Source: CAZKCI01 sp964551475 (GTDB lineage: Bacteria; Auribacterota; Erginobacteria; Erginobacterales; CAZKCI01). Taken from it: 64,000 nucleotides of DNA. Made by a program: the position numbers and the translations under genes. How positions within the stretch are numbered: the stretch's first letter is position 1; each line of letters begins with the position of its first letter. Of this stretch, positions 24,857 through 32,442 are shown piece after piece. A model generated the notes under the pieces. The model searched no databases and had not been told where the DNA came from. It saw only the letters and a list, made by a program, of their open reading frames with translations. The stretch lies in the NCBI GenBank assembly GCA_964551475.1, contig CAZKCI010000028.1, positions 1-64,000 on the forward strand, in the 5' to 3' direction.

Positions 24857-25261
24857 ATGTTCCGCGCTAAAAAAAATCCCTACCACGAGGAGATCTCCCA
24901 TCTCGATGCGGAGCTCCGGGAGATCGACCGGGAAGTCGTCCGCCTGGAGAAGAACCTCCGCCAGGCGGGCGGCCCGGTCATACCGCGCCCGCCGCCGCGC
25001 GCGAAGACGAGCGCCGGGGGAGAAAAAGGAGCCCCGTCGTCGCCGACGGAAGACCGCAAGCGGTTCGTCAGCTATCTGTCCACCGGGAGTTTCCAGACCA
25101 TCCGGGACTACAAGTTCCGGAGCGACCTGATCAGAAAAAAGAGGATTCTCTGGACGGTGGCGATCCTGCTGGCCGCGGCGGCTATCTACGCCGCCTATCA
25201 TTTCCTGAAGCCGCAGGAAGCGGAAGGAGATGCGAAGGCTGTGGTAGGGGAAGTGAAGTGA
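24857..25261 (+). CDS. Small coiled-coil, single-pass membrane protein
   Basis: A 134-residue protein. A charged helical segment (residues 10-35, EISHLDAELREIDREVVRLE) is followed by a proline/alanine-rich linker, a basic region and one hydrophobic segment (ILWTVAILLAAAAIYAAYHF, about 98-117). It is 6 bp downstream of the similar coiled-coil gene, so an operon is very likely. Its TGA stop lies inside the stem of a bidirectional terminator. Function unknown. Confidence 0.62.
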   Translation: MFRAKKNPYHEEISHLDAELREIDREVVRLEKNLRQAGGPVIPRPPPRAKTSAGGEKGAPSSPTEDRKRFVSYLSTGSFQTIRDYKFRSDLIRKKRILWTVAILLAAAAIYAAYHFLKPQEAEGDAKAVVGEVK

Positions 25262-25282
25262 TCAGTTACTGATCACTTTTTT
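25256..25282. terminator. Bidirectional-type intrinsic terminator between convergent genes
   Basis: AAGTGATCAG and CTGATCACTT form a 10-bp perfect stem with a TTA loop, followed by a T-run (to 25282). It lies between convergent genes; the stop codons of both neighbours overlap it. Confidence 0.8.
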
Positions 25283-25925
25283 ATGGAGCTATCGTTTCCT
25301 TGTTCTGCAGTGTTTCGATCGGACGGTCCTTCATCCAGAAGCAGCTTGATCTCGTCGGATACCACTTGGTCAGACTGAACGATCTGGTGGGGTAGCTGAT
25401 GCGCGACGCGTTCGTAACGCTGCAGTAGCACCATCGGGGATGCGTCGACCGGCAGAGGCGGACATCATCTAAGCGGGCCGGACCGTCGGGAAAATAATTG
25501 ACGGGATCGTCTGTTTTCCAGCCGGGCTCGTGCCAGCGGCCGTTTTCGTCGAAATAGCCGTTGAGCCAGGAATACCCCTCGCGGGCGGGCATTCTCCAGT
25601 AGCCTTCGCTCCAGCGGCCGCCCTGGAAACGGCCGGGGACCCAGGCCATTTCGCCCCCTTTCCTCAGGTATGGTCCCACCGGTTCCCAGTAGCCGGGGAA
25701 GCACCTCCCGTACTCGTCGCGCTGGGTTTCCACCCACAGATAGCCGTTTCGCTCGGCCGGGCGGTAGAAAGCGGGCACGAGCAGTCGGCCGTCGATTCTC
25801 GCCTCCGGCTCCAGGATCGTCCGATCGGCGCAGCGAGGTCGGAAAGAAGCGGGCTCAGCCGCGGAGAGGAGGGGAGCTATGAACAGCGTAACCGCGAGCG
25901 CAGGAAAGAAGGGGACAAGCTTCAT
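25281..25925 (-). CDS. Secreted WxxGYW-repeat protein
   Basis: A 214-residue protein with a Sec signal peptide (MKLVPFFPALAVTLFIAPLLSAA). The mature part contains repeated aromatic-glycine units typical of YXWV/WxPGYW-repeat envelope proteins: YLWVETQRDEYGRCFPGYW, MAWVPGRFQGGRWSEGYW and YSWLNGYFDENGRWHEPGW. The last 60 residues are cysteine-, serine- and arginine-rich and look less structured. It is probably periplasmic or outer-membrane associated; no enzyme activity is expected. Confidence 0.62.
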   Translation of the reverse strand: MKLVPFFPALAVTLFIAPLLSAAEPASFRPRCADRTILEPEARIDGRLLVPAFYRPAERNGYLWVETQRDEYGRCFPGYWEPVGPYLRKGGEMAWVPGRFQGGRWSEGYWRMPAREGYSWLNGYFDENGRWHEPGWKTDDPVNYFPDGPARLDDVRLCRSTHPRWCYCSVTNASRISYPTRSFSLTKWYPTRSSCFWMKDRPIETLQNKETIAP

Positions 25926-26067
25926 GGTGGTAAGGTCCTTTTTCAGGGATTGTGGAAACAGTATAGGCCATGACGCTCAAGAGTTCAAGAGATCAAAGGA
26001 TCAAGAGTTTGCCTTTCCAACGGTCTTCTCCGGTTGATATAATCTTTCCTGCTTTCGGTTTGAGGCT

Positions 26068-26427
26068 ATGAGGGAAAATCTCTCGTTCCAGATCCGGTTT
26101 TTCGAGGACATCCTCTCCGATCACCCGGATTTCATCGATGTCCTGATCCCCCTGGGCGACGCCTATACCCGCCGCGGCCTTCATCAAAAAGGGCTCGCGG
26201 TGGACATGAAGCTCGCGTCTCTCCTCCCCGACGATCCGGTGGTCTTCTACAACCTCGCCTGCAGCCACGCCCTGCTCGGTTCCCGCCGCCAGGCCCTGGC
26301 CGCCCTTTCCCGGGCCCTGCGCCTCGGCTATCGGGACAGGGAGTGGCTGGAGCGGGACAAGGATCTCGACGGCATTCGCCATCTCCCGGCCTTCAAGAAG
26401 CTGACCGGCAAGTATTTCCAAGCTTAG
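26068..26427 (+). CDS. Short TPR-like protein
   Basis: A 119-residue all-helical protein with two to three degenerate TPR units (FFEDILSDHPDFIDVLIPLG; LASLLPDDPVVFYNLACSHA; ALAALSRALRLG) and a closing helix WLERDKDLDGIRHLPAFKKL, often seen at the end of TPR modules. It is probably a protein-protein interaction module. A TATAAT at 26038-26043 and a gagg before the ATG suggest its own transcript. Confidence 0.7.
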   Translation: MRENLSFQIRFFEDILSDHPDFIDVLIPLGDAYTRRGLHQKGLAVDMKLASLLPDDPVVFYNLACSHALLGSRRQALAALSRALRLGYRDREWLERDKDLDGIRHLPAFKKLTGKYFQA

Positions 26428-26461
26428 CTGGTTTTTTCGGCGGAGGGTTCCATCTGGACGA

Positions 26462-26560
26462 TAGCGGAGTAATGGAGTATTGGAGCAATGGAGCTTCGGT
26501 CAGTGGCCTCATTACTCCACAACTCCAGTACTCCATTACTCCATAACTCCATTACTCCCT
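26462..26560. repeat. ggagtaat octamer hairpin before uvrB (family copy 1)
   Basis: Left-arm octamers ggagtaat|ggagtatt|ggagcaat|ggag are followed by a 17-nt spacer and right-arm octamers attactcc|acaactcc|agtactcc repeated to 26556. The period is exactly 8 bp, and the word positions vary at the two bases after gagt. Relatives are at 33993-34076, 46374-46438 and 60829-60892. Confidence 0.9.
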
Positions 26561-26571
26561 CTGCTTGCCCT

Positions 26572-28659
26572 ATGACCTCTTTCCAACTCACCACCGACTA
26601 CACACCGCGGGGAGACCAGCCGCGGGCGATCGAGTATTTGACCGAAGGCTTGGCTCGGGGCGAGAAGCACCAGGTCCTCCTCGGAGTGACCGGCTCCGGG
26701 AAGACCTTCACCATGGCCAATGTCATCGCCGCGGTCAACCGCCCCGCCCTGGTCATCGCCCCCAACAAGACACTGGCCGCCCAGCTCTACGGCGAGTTCA
26801 AGTCCCTCTTCCCGGGAAACGCCGTCGAATACTTCGTCTCCTACTACGACTACTACCAGCCGGAGGCCTATCTCCCTTCCTCCGACACCTACATCGAGAA
26901 GGACTCCGCGATCAATGAGCAGATCGACCGGATGCGCCACGCTGCCACCCACGCCCTCTGGACCCGCCGGGACGCGATCATCGTGGCCTCCGTATCCTGC
27001 ATCTACGGACTGGGCTCCCCCGCCGAATACCGGGAGATGGTTATCGCCCTCAAGAAAGGGATGACCCTCCCCCGCCGCGAGCTGCTGACGGAGCTGGTCC
27101 GGATGCAGTACCAGAGAAACGACATCGATTTCCACCGGGGGACCTTCCGGGTGCGGGGGGACGTGGTGGAAATCTTTCCCGCTTACGAGGAATCGCGGGC
27201 CCTGCGGGTCGAGTTCTTCGGCGACGAGATCGAAAGTATCGCCGAGGTGGATCCGCTCCTGGGGAAGAAGACCAGGGAGTTCCACGAAGCAGTGCTCTAT
27301 CCCGGTTCCCACTTCGTCTCCTCGCCCGACAACCTGGCCCGCGCCCGCCGGCAGATTGAGGAGGAGCTCGCGGAGCGGCTCCAGGAGTTCCAGGCCGGCA
27401 ACAAGCTTCTGGAGGCGCAGCGCCTGGAGCAGAGGACGCGCTACGACCTGGAGATGATGAAGGAGACCGGCTTCTGCTCGGGGATCGAGAATTACTCCCG
27501 CCACCTCGACGGGAGAAAACCGGGGGAGCCCCCCGCCACGCTGCTCAGCTACTTCCCGAAAGACTTCGTCCTCTTCATCGACGAAAGCCACATCACCGTC
27601 CCCCAGATCGGGGGGATGTTCCGGGGGGACCGCTCGCGGAAGCAGACCCTGGTCGACTACGGTTTCCGCCTCCCCTCCGCTCTCGACAACCGACCGCTCA
27701 CCTTCGCGGAGTTCGAGGGAGCGATCAGCCAGACGATCTACGTCTCCGCCACGCCCGCCGATTTCGAGCGGAAGCAGAGCGGCGAAAGGGTGGTGGAGCA
27801 GATCATCCGCCCCACCGGCCTGATCGATCCGGCGATCGAGGTGCGTCCGGCCGAAAACCAGGTGGAGGACCTCGGCCGCGAGATCCGCTCCCGGGTCGCC
27901 GCCGGGGAGCGGGTGCTGGTGACCACGCTGACCAAGCGGCTGGCCGAAGACCTGACCGAGCACTACCAGGAGACGGGGATCAAGGTCAAATACCTCCACT
28001 CCGACATCGACACCATCGAGCGGATGGAGATCATCCGGGACTTGAGGCTCGGAGAGTTCGACGTCCTGATCGGGATCAACCTCCTCCGGGAGGGTCTCGA
28101 CCTTCCCGAGGTCTCACTGGTCGCCATCCTCGACGCCGACCGGGCAGGCTTTCTCCGCTCCGAGCGGTCGCTGATCCAGACCTGCGGCCGGGCCGCCCGC
28201 AACCTGCACGGATTGGTGATCATGTACGCCTCCGCCCTGACCGACGCGATCCGGCGGGCGGTGGGGGAGACCCGCCGCCGCCGCGCCCTCCAGGAGGAGT
28301 TCAACCGGGTCCACGGGATCACGCCGGCCGGGATCAAGAAGGATATCGCCGTCATCCTCTCCTCGGTCGACGAGGCGGATTACGTCACCGTGCCGGCCCA
28401 GACCGTGGCGGAAGAGGAGCTCCTGTCCCCCGCCGAGGCCGCGGAGCGCATCTGTGCCCTGGGAAAGAAGATGGCCGCCCTGGCCAAGGAATACCGCTTC
28501 GAGGAAGCGGCCGCCGCGCGTGACGAGCTCTTCCGCCTGGAGAAGGCGCATCTCGGGTTGGGATCCGGTCCGCTGAGGTTGCAGCCGAAAGGACGTAAGC
28601 CGAAAAAGCAGCGATCAGTAACTGGGCTGGCCCGGCCGACCATTTCAACAGACGATTGA
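26572..28659 (+). CDS. uvrB: Excinuclease ABC subunit B
   Basis: A 695-residue UvrB of usual length. It has Walker A GVTGSGKT at residues 38-45, the damage-verifying beta-hairpin region YYDYYQPEAYLPSSDTYIEK, Walker B DESH, the SF2 helicase motifs TLTKRLAEDLTEHY and LREGLDLPEVSLVAILDADR, and a C-terminal UVR domain (EYRFEEAAAARDELFRLE) for UvrC. It is the damage-verification helicase of nucleotide excision repair. The ATG at 26572 follows the repeat without a Shine-Dalgarno sequence. The final residues TISTDD and the TGA are encoded by the word hairpin at 28635-28733. Confidence 0.97.
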   Translation: MTSFQLTTDYTPRGDQPRAIEYLTEGLARGEKHQVLLGVTGSGKTFTMANVIAAVNRPALVIAPNKTLAAQLYGEFKSLFPGNAVEYFVSYYDYYQPEAYLPSSDTYIEKDSAINEQIDRMRHAATHALWTRRDAIIVASVSCIYGLGSPAEYREMVIALKKGMTLPRRELLTELVRMQYQRNDIDFHRGTFRVRGDVVEIFPAYEESRALRVEFFGDEIESIAEVDPLLGKKTREFHEAVLYPGSHFVSSPDNLARARRQIEEELAERLQEFQAGNKLLEAQRLEQRTRYDLEMMKETGFCSGIENYSRHLDGRKPGEPPATLLSYFPKDFVLFIDESHITVPQIGGMFRGDRSRKQTLVDYGFRLPSALDNRPLTFAEFEGAISQTIYVSATPADFERKQSGERVVEQIIRPTGLIDPAIEVRPAENQVEDLGREIRSRVAAGERVLVTTLTKRLAEDLTEHYQETGIKVKYLHSDIDTIERMEIIRDLRLGEFDVLIGINLLREGLDLPEVSLVAILDADRAGFLRSERSLIQTCGRAARNLHGLVIMYASALTDAIRRAVGETRRRRALQEEFNRVHGITPAGIKKDIAVILSSVDEADYVTVPAQTVAEEELLSPAEAAERICALGKKMAALAKEYRFEEAAAARDELFRLEKAHLGLGSGPLRLQPKGRKPKKQRSVTGLARPTISTDD

Positions 28660-28733
28660 ATAGGATTGGATAGGATAAAAACAGACCGGTCAGGCGAGGC
28701 CATCCTATTCGATCCTATTCGATCGTCTGTAAC
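28635..28733. repeat. acagacgattgaatagg hairpin (family copy 1) overlapping the uvrB stop
   Basis: The left arm cagacgattgaataggat... (28640-28670) and right arm ...atcctattcgatcgtctg (28704-28730) form a near-perfect stem of about 27 bp. The gattga in the left arm supplies the uvrB TGA. A second copy with its own compensating variants is at 52775-52868. Confidence 0.9.
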
Positions 28734-28740
28734 AATCGCC

Positions 28741-28860
28741 GAGCCAATTCGTGTAATTCGCGCCTGCGCGCTGTAGCGCTGCCGACTCCGTCAAAGTAGC
28801 CTTTGGCTACGACGGCCGGAACGGCGCGCAAGCGCGTAATTCGTAGGTAAATCGCCGAGC
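28741..28860. repeat. aattcgtg/aattcgcg word element interrupted by a nested insertion
   Basis: The outer element ccaattcgtgtaattcgcg...taattcgtaggtaaatcg matches the uninterrupted copy near 24110-24145, but here it is split at the cgcg by 70 bp of foreign palindromic sequence (28763-28832). Confidence 0.75.
28763..28832. mobile_element. 70-bp nested palindromic (MITE-like) insertion with CGCG flanks
   Basis: The 70-bp insert has near-terminal inverted repeats (tgcgcgc ... gcgcgca) and an internal hairpin gtagcctttggctac. It is flanked by CGCG at 28759-28762 and 28833-28836, consistent with a target duplication, although CGCG is a simple word and the copy near 24125 has only cgcg-c. No transposase is present. 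Classification as a mobile element is inference. Confidence 0.5.
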
Positions 28861-28866
28861 CGCCCC

Positions 28867-30525
28867 ATGAACCTCCCGGGAATCAAAGCCCGTGTCCGGA
28901 CTTTTCCCGCCCTCCCCGGCGTCTACCTGATGAAGAACGCCGCCGGGGGGATCATCTATGTCGGCAAGGCGAAAAACTTACGCGCCCGCGCCCTCAACTA
29001 CTTCCGCGCCGGCGGCGACGGGAGGCCGACCATCCCCTATCTCCTCGCCCGCCTGGACCGGATGGAGTTCGTGGTCACCGACACCGAGAAAGAAGCCCTG
29101 CTCCTCGAGAACAACCTGATCAAGAAGCACCGCCCCCTCTACAACATCTATTTCCGCGACGACAAGACCTTCCCCAGCCTGCGCCTGGACCCCCGGGAGA
29201 AGTTCCCCCGCCTCTCCTTCGTCCGCCGGACCAAAGCCGACGGCTGCGTCTATTTCGGCCCCTATTCCTCAGCCCTGGCCCTGAAGATCGCCCTGAAGCT
29301 CGCCCAGAAGCTCTTCCCCCTCCGCCTCTGCTCGGACAACGTCTTCCGCCACCGCTCCCGCCCCTGCCTCTATCACCAGATGGGCCGCTGCCCGGCGCCC
29401 TGCGTGGGACTGATCGCGCCGGAGAAATACCGGGAAGCCGTGGAGCAGGCGACGCTCTTCCTCCGGGGGCGCCAGCCCGCCCTTTTGAAGAATCTTCGGG
29501 ACAAGATGCGGGAAGAGGCCGGCGCGCTCCGCTTCGAGCAGGCGGCCGCCCTCCGCGAGCTGATCGGGGCGATCGAGGAGACGATCGACCGGCAGAAGAT
29601 GAGCGCGGTGAAGGCGCTGGACCAGGACGTGATCGTCCTCGCCCGCCGCTTCGAGGAAGCGGTGGTCCAGGTATTCCACCTGCGCCAGGGGAAGATGACG
29701 GGGGGGCGCTCGGAGTATTTTCCCCGCGCCCATCCCGACGACGCGGAGGCCCTGGAGTCGTTTGTCGCCCAGTTCTACTCAGGGAATCGCCTGGTCCCGG
29801 ACGAGATCCTCCTCTCCGCGCCCCTCTCCGACACCGCCGTCATCAAGGCCGTGCTCCGGGAGAAGAAGGGGCGGCGGGTGTCGGTTGGGGTCCCCGTCAC
29901 CGGCCCGAAGAGGCGCCTCGTGGAACTGGCGATGAAAAACGCCTCGCTCGCTCTCCTCCGTTCCGGCGCGGAGCCCGCCGGGGGCGGCCTCATGGCAACC
30001 GTCCGGTCTCAGCTCGGCCTCCGCAACCTTCCGCGCCGGGTGGAGTGCTTCGACATCTCCAATTTATCGGGACGGGAGGCGGCGGGGTCGATGGCGGTCT
30101 TCGTCGACGGCAGAAAATCGCCGGACGACTACCGGCGCTTCCGGGTGCGCACCCTTGCCACGAGCGACGACTACGGGATGATGCGCGAGGTCCTCTCCCG
30201 CCGCTACGAGCGGGTCAAGAGGGAAGGCCAGCCGCCCGATTTGATCCTGGTCGACGGCGGCAAGGGCCAGCTGGGCGAGGCACAGAAAGCGCTGGAGCGC
30301 ACAGGGCTCGACTATCCGGACGTGGCGGGACTGGCCAAGGAGCGGGAGAGGGGAGGGGAGAGGGTCATCGATCGGGTCTACCTCCCCGGGAGCGGGCAGC
30401 CGTTGTTCCTTCCCCCCGATTCTCCGGCTCTCCGTTTCCTGATGCGGGTCCGTGACGAGGCCCACCGTTTCGCCCTGGCCTACCATCGCAACCTTCGCCG
30501 GGCGGCGATCCTGAAGAAGCAGTAA
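28867..30525 (+). CDS. uvrC: Excinuclease ABC subunit C, lacking the C-terminal HhH region
   Basis: A 552-residue UvrC. The N-terminal GIY-YIG nuclease (GVYLMKNAAGGIIYVGKAKN, residues 18-37) is intact, followed by a cysteine motif (CLYHQMGRCPAPCVG), a UVR helix pair (LRFEQAAALRELI) and the RNase H-like 5'-incision domain (ECFDISNLSGREAAGSM; LILVDGGKGQLG). The protein stops shortly after RDEAHRFALAYHRNLRR, where full-length UvrC continues for about 50 residues with the two helix-hairpin-helix motifs. The missing end abuts a repeat. It partners UvrB upstream; uvrA is not in the window. Confidence 0.94.
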   Translation: MNLPGIKARVRTFPALPGVYLMKNAAGGIIYVGKAKNLRARALNYFRAGGDGRPTIPYLLARLDRMEFVVTDTEKEALLLENNLIKKHRPLYNIYFRDDKTFPSLRLDPREKFPRLSFVRRTKADGCVYFGPYSSALALKIALKLAQKLFPLRLCSDNVFRHRSRPCLYHQMGRCPAPCVGLIAPEKYREAVEQATLFLRGRQPALLKNLRDKMREEAGALRFEQAAALRELIGAIEETIDRQKMSAVKALDQDVIVLARRFEEAVVQVFHLRQGKMTGGRSEYFPRAHPDDAEALESFVAQFYSGNRLVPDEILLSAPLSDTAVIKAVLREKKGRRVSVGVPVTGPKRRLVELAMKNASLALLRSGAEPAGGGLMATVRSQLGLRNLPRRVECFDISNLSGREAAGSMAVFVDGRKSPDDYRRFRVRTLATSDDYGMMREVLSRRYERVKREGQPPDLILVDGGKGQLGEAQKALERTGLDYPDVAGLAKERERGGERVIDRVYLPGSGQPLFLPPDSPALRFLMRVRDEAHRFALAYHRNLRRAAILKKQ

Positions 30526-30534
30526 CCGAAGAAA

Positions 30535-30575
30535 CAGTGATCAGTCATCAGTGATCAGTGGCCGGCTCGCCGGCT
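30535..30575. repeat. cagtgatcagtcatcagtgatcagtgg words after uvrC
   Basis: Three cagtgatcag/catcagtg units begin 10 bp after the uvrC stop and lead into a gccggctcgccggc hairpin. Confidence 0.7.
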
Positions 30576-30595
30576 GAGGGGGAGGTTATGCGTTC

Positions 30596-30625
30596 GTAGC
30601 CGCGGACCTTCAGGTCCGCGGCTAC
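30596..30625. repeat. 30-bp palindrome gtagccgcggacc..., left copy
   Basis: gtagccgcggacc, a ttca centre, then ggtccgcggctac. The matching copy at 31522-31551 differs by one base (cag for tag). The pair brackets the minus-strand AbiEii-like module. Confidence 0.85.
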
Positions 30626-30648
30626 TCACGAATCCCGGGGATACGTAC

Positions 30649-31254
30649 CTATTTCCCCCGTTTCTCTGTCGGATTGAGCGAGATGCCCCCGGATTTGAAG
30701 CTGATCTCCAGACTGCGGAGCTCATCCTGGAGGAAAGTATGAACCCCCAGTTCCCGGGCCCGGGACAGCAGATACCGGGGATCGAGGGATCTCTTGTTCT
30801 CGATGAGAATCTGGCGGACGTCTTCCGTGTCCCGGGGCCGGCCGCTCAGGAGCTTCAGGAGTATGAGGTCTTCAGGGGAAACGATGTGGGCGGTCAGACC
30901 GTCGATCCTGACCGATCGCGCTCGCTCAATAACCTGTTTCTGGTAATCGCTTCTGGCCAGGAACAGGTCAACGTAAATACCCCCCCGCGGCGAGAAAAGG
31001 GTCAGGAACGCCATGTCGCGGATAGCTTTGACCGGTCGTCTCCGGTCGAAGGTAAAACCTTCTCCGCGCGCGGTCTTTAAGAACCCCGACAGCGCCTCAT
31101 CCCCGATATCCGCCAGGCCATCGATGTCGAACGTAGCCCTCGGGGAAGCGTAAACGCTGGTTGCCATGCCGCCCATGAGAACAATCTTCACCCGTGATTT
31201 TCGGGCGACGGCCGAAAGGGTCTTAAGAACCCCGATCAGGTCATTCCTGGTCAT
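30649..31254 (-). CDS. AbiEii/DUF6036-type nucleotidyltransferase-like protein
   Basis: A 201-residue minimal nucleotidyltransferase-like protein. KIVLMGGMATSVYASPRAT followed by FDIDGLADI carries the GG...DxD core of AbiEii-type and related toxin-antitoxin NTases. A helical C-terminal half contains LLSGRPRDTEDVRQIL, the RDxxDV-like segment typical of these families. The ATG overlaps the upstream small gene (ATGA), so the two form one operon. In type IV TA systems the NTase is the toxin, but orphan NTases have other roles; function is inferred from fold and pairing. Confidence 0.65.
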   Translation of the reverse strand: MTRNDLIGVLKTLSAVARKSRVKIVLMGGMATSVYASPRATFDIDGLADIGDEALSGFLKTARGEGFTFDRRRPVKAIRDMAFLTLFSPRGGIYVDLFLARSDYQKQVIERARSVRIDGLTAHIVSPEDLILLKLLSGRPRDTEDVRQILIENKRSLDPRYLLSRARELGVHTFLQDELRSLEISFKSGGISLNPTEKRGK

Positions 31255-31478
31255 TTGCCCGCCCGGCTGAGCTTGACCAGCAACCTCCGGTTGGCTTGTT
31301 CCTGCTCCCGCCTCATCCGCTTGAGCCTTTGCTCGAGAGTCTTTTCACCCAGGCTGCTTTTCATCAAGCGAAACGTCAAATCACACAGATCAAGCCAAGC
31401 TGAAATGCGCGCTTCTTGGCTCAGATGCAAGGCGTGTCTCATGGCGAGGATTATAGCGGCAGATCTTGCATCGATCAA
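31251..31478 (-). CDS. Small helical protein paired with the AbiEii-like gene
   Basis: A 75-residue charged, all-helical protein (ISAWLDLCDLTFRLMKSSLG; LKRMRREQEQANRRLLVKLS) translated just before, and overlapping by 4 bp, the NTase gene. Its size and coupling suggest the antitoxin or partner of the module. No family is recognised. The start codon lies 43 bp from the right-hand palindrome at 31522-31551. Confidence 0.55.
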   Translation of the reverse strand: MIDARSAAIILAMRHALHLSQEARISAWLDLCDLTFRLMKSSLGEKTLEQRLKRMRREQEQANRRLLVKLSRAGK

Positions 31479-31521
31479 CGCGAATTCCGGGTCGAAGAGG
31501 GGTCGAAGGGTCGCGATCCGA

Positions 31522-31551
31522 GCAGCCGCGGACCTTCAGGTCCGCGGCTAC
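31522..31551. repeat. 30-bp palindrome gcagccgcggacc..., right copy
   Basis: Right-hand copy of the palindrome at 30596-30625, 29 of 30 positions identical, about 926 bp away on the far side of the AbiEii-like pair. Confidence 0.85.
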
Positions 31552-31583
31552 GTCCGACCGGAGGACCTTGAAGCGGAGAAATC

Positions 31584-31631
31584 AAAAATGCGACGCGGAT
31601 GCGTCGCATTTTCATTGCCGCCGCGGGGAGT
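31584..31631 (-). repeat. 48-bp direct repeat, distal copy: tRNA-Leu 3' end plus terminator
   Basis: This copy matches 32443-32490 with one mismatch. Read on the minus strand, together with the next bases it gives TTCGACTCCCCGCGGCGGCA (a correct tRNA T-loop, T-stem 3' side, acceptor and discriminator), followed by a GCGACGC hairpin terminator with a T-tract. Only the last 20 nt of a tRNA are present, so it is a duplicated tail, as left beside a tRNA-integrated element. Confidence 0.85.
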
Positions 31632-31881
31632 CGAATGAGCGTCTTTTATGTCAAGTTATTTTTACCGTCGAAAACCCCTCTATACCGTAGAGAATATTGA
31701 AATTCCTGTCGCAAGAAGGGCTCGGGCGGGGTTTTGTTTTAATAGCCGGTTTTGTCTTGAGGAGAAGAAAATGGCCCGAGAGCCGACCAAGAAGCCTCCG
31801 TTTGGGATTGGGGGCCAAGTTTATCCGCGGAGCGGGGAGACTGAACTTGTCCCCCGAAGAGGGGCATGATAGACTCATAGA
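31632..31881. other. AT-richer gene-free stretch between direct repeat and DUF4258 gene
   Basis: Part of the 403-bp gene-free region 31479-31881. The sequence is visibly less GC-rich than its surroundings (gtcttttatgtcaagttatt). A 32-codon frame at 31771-31869 has a gaggag ribosome-binding site but no recognisable family, so I do not call it. At the end, TTGTCC (31847-31852), 17 bp, and TAGACT (31870-31875) form a plausible promoter 6 nt before the GTG at 31882. Confidence 0.5.
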
Positions 31882-32205
31882 GTGACCAGCACCCTGGAGC
31901 GGATCAAGGATCTCGTGGCGGGAGGAGAGGCCTACATCTCTGACCATGGATACGACGAACTAGCCGCGGATGGTATCCTTGTCCGAGATGTGGTCGCGGG
32001 CGTCTCTGCCGCGGAAATGGTGGAGGATTATCCCAACTTCCCGAAGGGCCCCTGCGTGTTGGTTCTCGAAAGGGACGGTCAGGGCAGATCGTTTCATGCC
32101 GTATGGGGCATCCCGAAAGGAGAGAACACGCCTGCAGTCCTGGTTACGGCGTATCGCCCTGCGGCCGATCGTTGGTCCGCCGACTTCAGAAGGAGAAGAA
32201 AATGA
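31882..32205 (+). CDS. DUF4258 protein, toxin-like
   Basis: A 107-residue DUF4258 protein: ISDHGYDELAADGILVRDV (the family's S-x-H signature) and VLVLERDGQGRSFHAVWGIP, then LVTAYRP. DUF4258 is a compact RelE/BrnT-like fold often paired with a small antitoxin. The GTG start lies 6 nt after a TAGACT -10 box, so the transcript may be leaderless. It overlaps the next small gene by 4 bp. The pair is enclosed by the 48-bp direct repeats derived from the tRNA-Leu 3' end. Toxicity is inference from fold and context. Confidence 0.7.
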   Translation: MTSTLERIKDLVAGGEAYISDHGYDELAADGILVRDVVAGVSAAEMVEDYPNFPKGPCVLVLERDGQGRSFHAVWGIPKGENTPAVLVTAYRPAADRWSADFRRRRK

Positions 32206-32417
32206 AAAGCAGACGCTATACCAAGTTGGTGCATGAAGGGAAGTTTGTCGCGGAGGTCGATGTAGAACTGCTGGAAACCGATTCGGGCTGGTCTCCGTAT
32301 CTCTCGCTCGACGATGCCTTCAAGCTTGACGATGTTCGCGAAGCGCTTCGTCGCGGCGATGTCAGCACCGCCTCCCGCCAGGCGCGCATTTTTACCCTGA
32401 CCCCCGTAGCTGTATAG
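32202..32417 (+). CDS. Small partner of the DUF4258 protein, antitoxin-like
   Basis: A 71-residue protein (YTKLVHEGKFVAEVDVELLE; YLSLDDAFKLDDVREALRRG) with a beta-rich N-terminus and a helical end. It starts at the ATG overlapping the DUF4258 stop, with an aaggag ribosome-binding site inside the upstream gene. Proteins of this type commonly accompany DUF4258 genes and are presumed antitoxins. The bidirectional hairpin at about 32443-32475 would also terminate this + strand transcript. Confidence 0.62.
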   Translation: MKSRRYTKLVHEGKFVAEVDVELLETDSGWSPYLSLDDAFKLDDVREALRRGDVSTASRQARIFTLTPVAV

Positions 32418-32442
32418 ACCAGAGAACAAGCTCGGCACACCA

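Noticed and set aside
31771..31869. 32-codon open frame with a gaggag ribosome-binding site
   Set aside because: Too short, no recognised family and low-complexity content; may be a decayed remnant, not called.
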